Assembly (NCBI GenBank): GCA_029556545.1
Contig: JAKQEQ010000049.1
Coordinates: 1-64,000, forward strand
DNA length: 64,000 nucleotides
Reading direction: 5' to 3'
DNA from: Candidatus Hydrogenedentota bacterium
GTDB taxonomy: Bacteria; Hydrogenedentota; Hydrogenedentia; Hydrogenedentales; JAGMZX01
Under the pieces are notes generated by a model that worked only from the letters and a program-made list of their open reading frames with translations, did not search any database and had not been told where the DNA came from. Of the stretch, positions 18,759-26,356 are shown one piece after another (position 1 is the stretch's first letter; each line of letters starts with the position of its first letter). A program made the position numbers and the translations under genes.

Positions 18759-21700
18759 TCACGGCAGCACATTGACGGCGTAGGTCATACAAGGCAGTCC
18801 CTGCTGGTCGGTATCACCGGCGGCGGGGAAATTGGCGTGGACGACGGTTTCGGTCCCCATTTGGCGCGAGAACGTCACGCGCATGTAGAGCCGGGCGGTG
18901 CCGGGACGGTTGAACGTCACCGGGACGCGCAGGGTCTGGGTCGCGCCGCGCGGCCACATGCGCACATATTTCTCGACCAAGGTGTGCGCCGGGACCATCT
19001 TCTCCGGCGATCGCCGCCAGACGCCGCCGTCTTTGTAGAAACGGTTGATCACTTTGCCGCCGGCGGGCCACAGATCATACGCGCCATCCGGCGCCAGCGG
19101 CGCCTCCGGGCCACAGCCCTCGATCGAGACGACGAGCGTGCCTATCTGGTCCGCGCCAACCCAGTTCGCCGCCTGGACCTCGATGGTCGCCGGGCTGCCG
19201 ACACTCACCGAGTTCGGGTAGGTCAGACTCACGTGCTCGAAAGCGGTCGTCTCGTAGTGAGTCGCGGCGGCGGGCGCCGCCACGCGCACCGGCAACACGC
19301 CCAGCACTTCTTCGCCGATCACGGCATACACCCGCAATTCCTGGGCACCCCCAACTGTCGAGGGCAGGCGCGACACCGCCACCATGCGGTCGCCCGCCCG
19401 CCGCACGGTCAATCCCGCATCGGCGCGCCATTCGATTCGGTCGCTTGGGATATTCTCCGGCGTGGTCGTGAAGTGCACCTGGGCCTCGGTTTGCGCGCCG
19501 GAGAGCGCGAGGGTGGCGGGCGTGAACCGGACCTCCCGCGCCGCGATGGGGCGCGCCGCGTGCACTTGCAGGCGCCCGACAATGGCGTTGTGGCTGCGAA
19601 TCTCGAGCGTCGCTTCCCGCTCTTCTCCTTCGGCGAAGCGCGCGGCCTCCATCGAAACAATGAGTTGCCCGCTCGGGGTCCGCTGCCACGTTATCCCGGT
19701 CCCGTCTCCAGACAACGTGAATTCGAGGCGCGACGCCGCCTCCCGGGCCACTTCCGGGGGCTGAGGGGAAATGCTGACGTAGGCCATGGGCTTGTCGGGT
19801 GTCAGGTCCACGCGCGCCGGATACACCTCGACGTAATCGACGGTGGCCGGCCCCGCCAGAAGCACCTTGATCTCCCCTACGGACCGCCCCTGAAAACGGG
19901 CCTCGATGACGGCTTCCTTGGCTTCTCCTTCCGCGAGACGCACCAGCGGCCCGAGGAGCACCTCGAGTTGGCGCGGACCTTTCCGATTCACAACCACTTC
20001 ATACGTGTTCGATTGAAACCGCAGCGCGTCGAGGGCCTGCGCGGACAGGTCAGGCGGCGCCACGTCAAACTCGATTTCCGCGTGACGATCCGCATTCGTC
20101 AGGCGCAACGCGCCCGAAAGAAACACCACTTTCGGCAGGCTTGAAAACGGCGCGAGCGTTACGGCGAGTTGCCCGACCACGCCGCCGCTGTACCACGCGG
20201 TGACCGTGCGCGTTTTCGGCTCTTCGCCCTCGATGACCGCCGAGTCGCGCAGCGCCACGGCAATCTCCTGCGGGGCCTTGCGCGTGACGGCGAGTTCGTA
20301 GCCGTCGGCCCGGAAGCTGATGGCTTCGAGCACCTCGGGCGGCACGCCCGCCGGGTCCACGTCGAACCGCACGTCCGCGCGCCGCACTTCATTACTCAGA
20401 CGCACGGCGCCGCCAAGGAAGAAAACCCGAGGGGTGTACGCCATGGCAAGCAACTCGACGCGCAGCGCGCCCACCTGGCGCCCGCAGCACCACGCCGTGA
20501 GCATTTGCGATTCGCGCGCCAGACCCGTCAAGCGCACGCCGGGCTTCAGCGCGACTTCGAGCACATTCCGGCTGATACGATTGAGTACGAGCCGCGCATC
20601 GGCGCTCTGGAATTTCAACTCGGAAAATACCGTCTCGGGAAGCGACTCCGGCGTGGTCTCGAAATAGACTTCCGCCGAGGGGTCCGCGTTGGTCAACAAC
20701 ACGCCGTCCGACGCGAACTCGATCTTGTCCAGCACGCAGGCCGGCGCCACGTGGACCGGCAGTTCGGCCACGACAACGTCGCGGATTGTGGCGCGGAGAT
20801 GGGCGTCAATAGCCGCCTCATTCCGGGCGCCCGCGTCAAGGGACACCCGCATCGTCGTATCGCTGTCCCGCACCACCTGCACCGGCGCATCGCCGGGCAC
20901 GATCTGAAACGAGACGTTCACGCTGGAGACCGGCTGCCCCGCGGCGGACCGCACCTCGAAGGAAACGCGTTCACTCGGTTGCCCGGCGCCGATGTGCACC
21001 GACGCCGGGGTAAAGGAGAATTGCAGCAACTCGACCGGATTGCGCAGACGCACGGGCAATACGCCCAACTCGAGGTCATAATCCTCGAGGCGGGCGATCA
21101 CTTTGTGGACCGATTCCTCCCCGAACGGCACATCAAAGGAGGACGTCTTGATGTACACGGCACCGTCGCGCGGCCACGCCGACACGGGACCGCTCGCGTA
21201 CCATGAAACGCCCTCGAGGCGCGCGCTTGGCGGCGACGCCTCGAAGGGCACTTCAGCGAAGTCCTGGACCGGATCAAGCACCACTTCCGCCACGGAGAAA
21301 ACCAGGCGGCGTGGCACATCGGGCGGCAATACTCGTGACGCGCTCTCGACGCCCTGTTGTACCTGTGAACTAACAGGTGCCGTGGCTATGGGGCGCGACT
21401 CGACGTCACGCGGGACGGGAGCGGGCGGCTGCGCGACCTCGCGGGGCGGTTCCGGTTCCGTCGACCTCGCCTCCGGAGGGGGCGTGGGGACGGTCTGCAC
21501 GGGCGCGTCATGCAGGGGCTGCGGCCCGGCGTATCGCCACCACAGCCCCCCGGCCACTATCACGATGGCCGCTGCGAGCGCGAGTCCGAAGAGCGCCCGG
21601 CGCGACAGGGGCTGGGAAACCCACGGTGCGGCGACCGGCGTCGGGGTCCGTTGCGGAGACGGCGTAATCACGTCGGTGAGGTGGTCCTGCCCGGACGGCG

Positions 21701-22544
21701 AGCTTGTTCTTATGCCTTCCAGATGGACGCGGATGTCCTCGCACACCGCGTCCGCGTTGTCGTATCGGTCTTCGGGCCGTTTCGCCGTCATGCGATACAC
21801 GATGCTGCAGACCTGCGGCGGCACATCCGCGCTGATCTCTTGCAACGAGGGCAGCGGCAGCTCGACGATCTGCCGCATGAGCGCCAGCGGCGTATCCGCG
21901 CCGTAAGGAGTCCGCCCGCTGAGCATCTCGAACAGGACAATCCCCAGTGAGTAAATGTCCGATCGTTGGTCCGGCTTGAGCCCCTCGCACTGTTCCGGCG
22001 ACATGTAACGCGGTGTGCCCAGGACCGCGCCTTCCGCCGTCAGTTGGGTCGCGCTGTGGATGCCCCGGGCGAGGCCGAAGTCCATGACCTTCACACGACC
22101 GAACTCGTCGATCATAATGTTGTCCGGCTTGATGTCGCGATGGACCATGCCGACGCGGTGGGCGGCTTTCAGCGCATCCGCGGCCTGGAGCGTGATTTCA
22201 AGCGCGCGCCCCACCGACAAGCGCCCGGCTTCCCGGATGAGCGTTGTCAGGGTCTTGCCCTTGATGTACTCCATGGCGATGTAGCGCACGTCCTCGTGCT
22301 TACCGACGGCGTAAATCGAAACGATGTTCGGATGGCTCAGGCTGGCGGCAAAACGGGCCTCGCGCTCGAAGCGCTTCGCGAAGGAGATGTCCGCCGAGAT
22401 ATTCGAGGGCAGGACTTTCAGCGCTACAGTGCGTTGCAGGGAGCGCTCGTGCGCCTCGTACACGACACCCATCCCCCCGCGACCAACCTCGCGGAGGACC
22501 TCATAATCGCCCACGACTTTGCCCACCAAAGGCTCGTCCGGCAT
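18759..22544 (-). CDS. membrane-anchored Ser/Thr protein kinase with repetitive extracytoplasmic region
   Basis: The 1261-residue protein has an N-terminal Hanks-type kinase domain (about 14-280): glycine loop GRGGMGVVYEA, ATP-binding Lys in ALKVL, catalytic HRDIKPDN, DFG, and APE-like SPEQC. A single membrane span follows at about 313-333 (RALFGLALAAAIVIVAGGLWW), so the rest should be outside. A Pro-rich linker leads to about 850 residues of beta-sandwich repeats of roughly 90-100 residues. Examples are the repeats starting RVFFLGGAVRLSNE and KVVFLSGALRLTNAD. These may sense cell-wall or surface ligands. It starts 413 bases downstream of the pup/Ub-like cluster and is not obviously part of it. 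Confidence 0.9.
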   Translation of the reverse strand: MPDEPLVGKVVGDYEVLREVGRGGMGVVYEAHERSLQRTVALKVLPSNISADISFAKRFEREARFAASLSHPNIVSIYAVGKHEDVRYIAMEYIKGKTLTTLIREAGRLSVGRALEITLQAADALKAAHRVGMVHRDIKPDNIMIDEFGRVKVMDFGLARGIHSATQLTAEGAVLGTPRYMSPEQCEGLKPDQRSDIYSLGIVLFEMLSGRTPYGADTPLALMRQIVELPLPSLQEISADVPPQVCSIVYRMTAKRPEDRYDNADAVCEDIRVHLEGIRTSSPSGQDHLTDVITPSPQRTPTPVAAPWVSQPLSRRALFGLALAAAIVIVAGGLWWRYAGPQPLHDAPVQTVPTPPPEARSTEPEPPREVAQPPAPVPRDVESRPIATAPVSSQVQQGVESASRVLPPDVPRRLVFSVAEVVLDPVQDFAEVPFEASPPSARLEGVSWYASGPVSAWPRDGAVYIKTSSFDVPFGEESVHKVIARLEDYDLELGVLPVRLRNPVELLQFSFTPASVHIGAGQPSERVSFEVRSAAGQPVSSVNVSFQIVPGDAPVQVVRDSDTTMRVSLDAGARNEAAIDAHLRATIRDVVVAELPVHVAPACVLDKIEFASDGVLLTNADPSAEVYFETTPESLPETVFSELKFQSADARLVLNRISRNVLEVALKPGVRLTGLARESQMLTAWCCGRQVGALRVELLAMAYTPRVFFLGGAVRLSNEVRRADVRFDVDPAGVPPEVLEAISFRADGYELAVTRKAPQEIAVALRDSAVIEGEEPKTRTVTAWYSGGVVGQLAVTLAPFSSLPKVVFLSGALRLTNADRHAEIEFDVAPPDLSAQALDALRFQSNTYEVVVNRKGPRQLEVLLGPLVRLAEGEAKEAVIEARFQGRSVGEIKVLLAGPATVDYVEVYPARVDLTPDKPMAYVSISPQPPEVAREAASRLEFTLSGDGTGITWQRTPSGQLIVSMEAARFAEGEEREATLEIRSHNAIVGRLQVHAARPIAAREVRFTPATLALSGAQTEAQVHFTTTPENIPSDRIEWRADAGLTVRRAGDRMVAVSRLPSTVGGAQELRVYAVIGEEVLGVLPVRVAAPAAATHYETTAFEHVSLTYPNSVSVGSPATIEVQAANWVGADQIGTLVVSIEGCGPEAPLAPDGAYDLWPAGGKVINRFYKDGGVWRRSPEKMVPAHTLVEKYVRMWPRGATQTLRVPVTFNRPGTARLYMRVTFSRQMGTETVVHANFPAAGDTDQQGLPCMTYAVNVLP

Positions 22545-22957
22545 TACAGCGATCCCTTACGACAACACCCGCCCCAGCAAGAACATAACACCGTCTTTCT
22601 CCCGGAGTAAAGCGAAGACCACAATATACAGCCGCCTGATGGGTCGGCACACCGCATATGGAGGTCTTCGCGGAGTCCATCAACACGCGACCCACGGCGC
22701 CTCATCGCCCCTCGCTCGATACAATACCACCGGACTCCAATGGAGTTTCCGGTTTTCGGCATAGATCTTCAATCTCCGGCAGAGATGGAGGTAACTTGTC
22801 CTGAACGCGGCATGGGCGTCCCGCCCCTGAACTCATATCAAGGACAAGACGCCCGTATTACGCGAAGCAATCCGACGCCGGCCCGGCGCGCACACCGAGG
22901 CGCGTCCCGCGCATGACTCAGAGCCCGTGCATTTTTGCTGCTCCGGTCATGGTCCCC
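22545..22957. other. intergenic region between kinase and tagging cluster
   Basis: No gene is supported in these 413 bases. A REP-like hairpin (CATGGGCGTCCCGCCCCTG, 22811-22829) lies 130 bases past the last gene of the cluster and could mark its 3' end. The kinase promoter presumably lies here, but I see no strong match. Confidence 0.5.
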
Positions 22958-24148
22958 TCAACTTTCCTCGTCCTGCGCGGGTTCGCGCACGTATGCGCGC
23001 CGGGCGGCAAAATAGAGGTCTTCGAGTCCCACCACCGCCACCCCCTGAAGCGCAGCGCGGGCGGCGGCGGCGTCAAGCAGGGTGACCGCGCTGCCGGGAG
23101 GGCTGCCCGCCGTATCCGGGAGGGTTTCCGCGGCGGCGGCGGCTCCTTGCGCCAGATGCTCGTCAATTGTCACGGCGTGATGCGCCGCGATGGCGGGAAC
23201 ATGGGCGGCGACCATAGCGGCGGTCGCATCGCGGGGCGGCGCCTCGAGTGTCACGACATGAACACGCCGGCGCAGGGGCGCTTCCAGAAAGAGCGGCAGG
23301 TGCCGCGGCAGGAGCGTCCCAAGGATCGGAATGCCGCGGTCCAGCGCGTTCGCGAGGATCAGCGGCCCATGCCGCATGTCGCACACGGCGAGTTCCGCGT
23401 GCTCGAGCGCGAGAACCCGACGCGGCTGCCCCTGCATTTCCTGCAGCAGTGCACCGAGCAGGTTCTCGCGCTCGCCTTCGAGCACCACACCGGAGAATAA
23501 CCGTTCCAGATTCACGGCGAGAAGCGCGAACTCGGGGTCCCGCTCCGTGAGCATGCGCGCCACGCCGTGCAGCAGGTTCGTCTTGCCCGCGCCCGACTCG
23601 CCCGTCACGAGCGCGAAGCGCGATTCACCCCACCGCCTGACGCACGACGCCGCTTCGATCACGGCTTCGTCGCGGGCGACGCACGGCCACGCCGTTCCCT
23701 CGCGCGCGCGTGCCGCAAGGTCGTCCGCGATCCCCGCCAGCAGTCCGGCGCCGTCGGCGTCGCGCAGCGCGGGCGGCGCGGGCGCATGCAACACCGGTTC
23801 GCGCCCCTGCGAACCGAGAAGGTCCAGGACGCGCTCCATGGCCCGGTCCCGGGCGCGGGTTCCGCTCGGTTCGAAAAACAGGGCCTTCCAACCGCCCGCG
23901 TCCCAGCCGCGCGCGAAAAGCCGTTGGATTTCGGGGTTGCCCCCCGTGTAGGCAAGGTCGGCGTCCACGAGCACAAGGACTGCCTCCTTCTGCGGCACGA
24001 GTTTCAGGAGCAGGTTCGTTCGGGACTTCGAGAAGTGGTCCGCATGGACGGGGACGCCCCGCAGCAGGGTGGCGTCCCGATCGCTTATGTCGATCGCCAC
24101 CTGGAGCCGTTCCAGGCGCTTGGCAAGACGAGCGGTGAACGGTTGCAT
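22958..24148 (-). CDS. stand-alone ClpB/ClpA D1-like AAA+ ATPase of the tagging cluster
   Basis: The 396-residue protein ends the cluster. Residues about 155-390 align by eye with the first AAA+ domain of ClpA/ClpB: VARDEAVIEAASCVRR, Walker A GESGAGKTN (183-191), VNLERLFSGVVLEGERENLL, HHAVTIDEHL, and LLDAAAARAAL. The Walker B region reads VLALEHAEL where FIDELH is normal, so the acidic pair is Glu-His; hydrolysis may be weak or lost. The 150-residue N-terminal part is not a Clp-N domain and I do not recognise it. There is no second AAA+ domain, M-domain or ClpP loop. GAGGAGGGG precedes the ATG, 14 bases after the upstream stop. It may be a remodelling or regulatory ATPase for tagged proteins. 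Confidence 0.7.
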   Translation of the reverse strand: MQPFTARLAKRLERLQVAIDISDRDATLLRGVPVHADHFSKSRTNLLLKLVPQKEAVLVLVDADLAYTGGNPEIQRLFARGWDAGGWKALFFEPSGTRARDRAMERVLDLLGSQGREPVLHAPAPPALRDADGAGLLAGIADDLAARAREGTAWPCVARDEAVIEAASCVRRWGESRFALVTGESGAGKTNLLHGVARMLTERDPEFALLAVNLERLFSGVVLEGERENLLGALLQEMQGQPRRVLALEHAELAVCDMRHGPLILANALDRGIPILGTLLPRHLPLFLEAPLRRRVHVVTLEAPPRDATAAMVAAHVPAIAAHHAVTIDEHLAQGAAAAAETLPDTAGSPPGSAVTLLDAAAARAALQGVAVVGLEDLYFAARRAYVREPAQDEES

Positions 24149-24162
24149 GGGAAGGCCCCTCC

Positions 24163-26043
24163 TCAGGCCACGCAGTCCGGCGCACGTTCCATGTTACGCG
24201 TCCGCCAGACGTAGCGGCTTTGGTCCGCAGTCACGCGGACCACTTCGCAGCCCGCGCTGTCGAGGCCGACGACGCGCAGTATCGTCGCCCGCTGACCGAC
24301 AAACTGATCCATGTCCGCGTTCCAGTTCTGATTTCCGTCGACCGATTCGTGGCGTCCGAGAATGATGGGATCCCCCACACTGAAGCGCCCCGGTTGCTCG
24401 CCTGGAGCCGGTCGTCTTCCCTCGCGCCGTATGAGAGACTCGAAGGACGGGGGCATGCCGAATTGCGCCGCCGCCATGACACGAAGCCGCTCATCGTCGC
24501 TCTTCCATTCCTCGCGGGTGGTCAGCGGGTCCGACAGATCAAGCCACTCCCCCGTACGCGCATTGAAGATACCGCTCCAATCCGCGTTCGAACCGCGGTT
24601 GCCCGCCAGTTCCTTGATCCACTTGCCGCGCAACGCGGCGCGGGTCGTCGCCGGCGGCGTCGTCATGGCCTCGTCCACGCGGTCCACGCCGGGCGCATGA
24701 TGTTCAAGCAGGCCGGCACGGTCCATCTCGGCGAAGATGCCGCCCTCGCCAAGTCGCCCGAAGCAGGTATCGGCCTCGAAGAGCCGCAGCCGGAGGTCGA
24801 GGAATGCATCCAGATCGTCCCACGTGAGGTCGTGCCGACGCAGGACGGGCGTCAACCGCCTGACGCGCGGGGCGGCGGGGCTGTCGCCCGTAAGCGCGTC
24901 CTGGAGCGTGATGCTTATTGGGGTCTCGGGCTTCCGGCGCTGCAACACGGCGCCGACCTGTTGTACGACATTGGACCAGACCGCGATCTGGTCCCAGGTC
25001 AGCCCCTGTCGCCGCGCCATCTCCGTGTAGATCGCGTACTTGATTGCCCAGTCCAGTTTCGTGGCGGCGGCGGCCGCGCCCCCTTCCTCAAGCAGGTCCA
25101 GCACGGCTCGCCACCTGCCGCAGAGGGCTTCGGCCCACTCCGGCATGAACGGTTCGCCGATGGCCATCTCCGCCAGATGCAGGTAGTGCCGCTGGATGTC
25201 GAGCGCGCGCACGGACCGACCGGTCTCGGTCTCCGCCGTGGCCCGGCGACAGGTCGGGTCATTGGCGAAGTCGCGCATGGCTTCGAGCGGCGCCCGCAGG
25301 CGCATGCCTTCGCCGGGGCGAAGCCCGGCGTCGACCATGGCCAGCACGAGGGCGGTGGTCCCGTGGCGCAGCACGGCGGCTTCCTCGGAATGGAGGCTTT
25401 CGCCGCAGTACAGGTGCAGCCGATGCCCCGACCGCGCGAGCGGCTCGTCTTTCGTGTGGAAGATGCCCCGTGCGTTGGTCGAGTGATAGGAGACCACGTG
25501 ACACAAGTGCGCGACCCGGGGCGACAGCGTGAAGTTGGCCCCGAGCGAGAGGTTGCTGAAGCCGCCGCCGCCGGTGTAGATCAGGCGCGACGCGAGGTGG
25601 GAGACGAGTTCGTTGGGCAGACGATCGGGGTTGCTGGTGTACCTGTAGCTGCCATGACAGCCCCATGTCGCCTGCGACACCCCGACGTCGTAGCCGATGT
25701 TGTTGCGGTACACATGAGCCGCCGCGACGGTCGGGTTCTCGCGTCGCAACTCCTCGGCCAGCCCGACCAGGATGCGGTCCGCCGCGAGTTGCCAACGCAC
25801 GACGTCCCAGGGGCTGGTCACTTCGGGACTCGCGATCTCAGGATGGCCGCCGCAATCGATGTAGAAGCGGCTGCCGTTCTCCACAAACATGCCGCCCGGG
25901 CCCGCGCCCGGCAGGTAGCGCAGGGTTCGCTCCGCCGCGTGATACAGCATACCCATGGCATCGCTCTGATCGACGCGCGCGCCGTCCTGGTAGAAGGCCG
26001 AGAGCATGTATTCCGTCTCGACCCCCATCACGGTTTCGGCCAC
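24163..26043 (-). CDS. PafA/Dop-family protein (Pup ligase or deamidase), with extra C-terminal domain
   Basis: The 626-residue protein belongs to the Pup ligase/Dop family of glutamine-synthetase-fold enzymes. The N-terminus has the metal/ATP motif GVETEYM (Glu9, Glu11), and SRFYIDCGGHPEIASPE contains Asp63, at the place of the catalytic Asp of PafA and Dop. HTKDEPL and RLHLYCGESL match the later conserved NTRDEP and RLHV(I)xGDSN blocks, although the latter is divergent. No long Dop-loop follows the first strand, so a ligase role is somewhat favoured. Residues about 555-626 form an added beta-barrel-like domain (FSVGDPIILGRHESVDGNQN). The start is GTG 26043, two bases after the pup stop, with GGAG inside the last pup codons. 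A later ATG (26028) would cut into the motif region and has no ribosome binding site. Confidence 0.85.
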   Translation of the reverse strand: MAETVMGVETEYMLSAFYQDGARVDQSDAMGMLYHAAERTLRYLPGAGPGGMFVENGSRFYIDCGGHPEIASPEVTSPWDVVRWQLAADRILVGLAEELRRENPTVAAAHVYRNNIGYDVGVSQATWGCHGSYRYTSNPDRLPNELVSHLASRLIYTGGGGFSNLSLGANFTLSPRVAHLCHVVSYHSTNARGIFHTKDEPLARSGHRLHLYCGESLHSEEAAVLRHGTTALVLAMVDAGLRPGEGMRLRAPLEAMRDFANDPTCRRATAETETGRSVRALDIQRHYLHLAEMAIGEPFMPEWAEALCGRWRAVLDLLEEGGAAAAATKLDWAIKYAIYTEMARRQGLTWDQIAVWSNVVQQVGAVLQRRKPETPISITLQDALTGDSPAAPRVRRLTPVLRRHDLTWDDLDAFLDLRLRLFEADTCFGRLGEGGIFAEMDRAGLLEHHAPGVDRVDEAMTTPPATTRAALRGKWIKELAGNRGSNADWSGIFNARTGEWLDLSDPLTTREEWKSDDERLRVMAAAQFGMPPSFESLIRREGRRPAPGEQPGRFSVGDPIILGRHESVDGNQNWNADMDQFVGQRATILRVVGLDSAGCEVVRVTADQSRYVWRTRNMERAPDCVA

Positions 26044-26045
26044 GA

Positions 26046-26246
26046 CTACTGCGCTCCTCTCTGCACGTTCGCGTTCAAGAAGGCCTGACAGTTGCCAGAC
26101 AGGGCGCGCGCCGCCAAGTCGCCGCCGCGCGCGGCAATGGTTTCCGCGCGGCGTGTCATGCCCTCGAGCCGTCCACCGCCGCTTTCATCATCGGCGCCGG
26201 GCGCGCCGGCCGCAGGGGCGTCATGGGGTCTCTCTCGTAACAACAT
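26046..26246 (-). CDS. pup: Pup, prokaryotic ubiquitin-like protein
   Basis: The 66-residue frame starts at ATG 26246, seven bases after a perfect AGGAGG, and ends at TAG 26046. Pup proteins are about 60-70 residues, disordered, and end in Gly-Gly-Gln/Glu. This one has a Gly/Asp/Glu/Ala-rich first half and a C-terminus reading NCQAFLNANVQRGAQ. It matches the mycobacterial Pup end (NAEDFVRAYVQKGGQ, from memory) in spacing and in Asn, Phe, Ala, Val-Gln, Gly and the final Gln. The final Gln means a Dop-type deamidase would be needed before ligation. It sits between two PafA/Dop-family genes, which is the strongest support. The frame is nested in a longer open frame up to 26573 that overlaps the upstream gene. 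Confidence 0.9.
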   Translation of the reverse strand: MLLRERPHDAPAAGAPGADDESGGGRLEGMTRRAETIAARGGDLAARALSGNCQAFLNANVQRGAQ

Positions 26247-26294
26247 TCTTCGTCCTCCTGTTCGTATTGCGGCCACAAGGCCGCCCTCAGTTCT

Positions 26295-26330
26295 TACTCG
26301 TACTCGTACTCGTACTCGCACTCGCACTCG
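26295..26330. repeat. hexanucleotide tandem repeat upstream of pup
   Basis: Four exact TACTCG units (26295-26318) are followed by two CACTCG units (26319-26330). They lie between the stop of the upstream PafA/Dop-family gene and the pup ribosome binding site. Slippage here would change the length of the pup leader, not a protein. Confidence 0.85.
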
Positions 26331-26356
26331 ACGCTCGCACCGCGGACCGACTCCGC

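Noticed and set aside
18759-22544. Kinase as part of the tagging operon
   Set aside because: A 413-base gap with a REP-like hairpin separates it, so only shared direction links them.
26046-26246. UBact rather than Pup
   Set aside because: The end has VQRGAQ with the Phe and Asn spacing of Pup. UBact is possible by lineage, but the tail looks closer to Pup. A profile search would decide.
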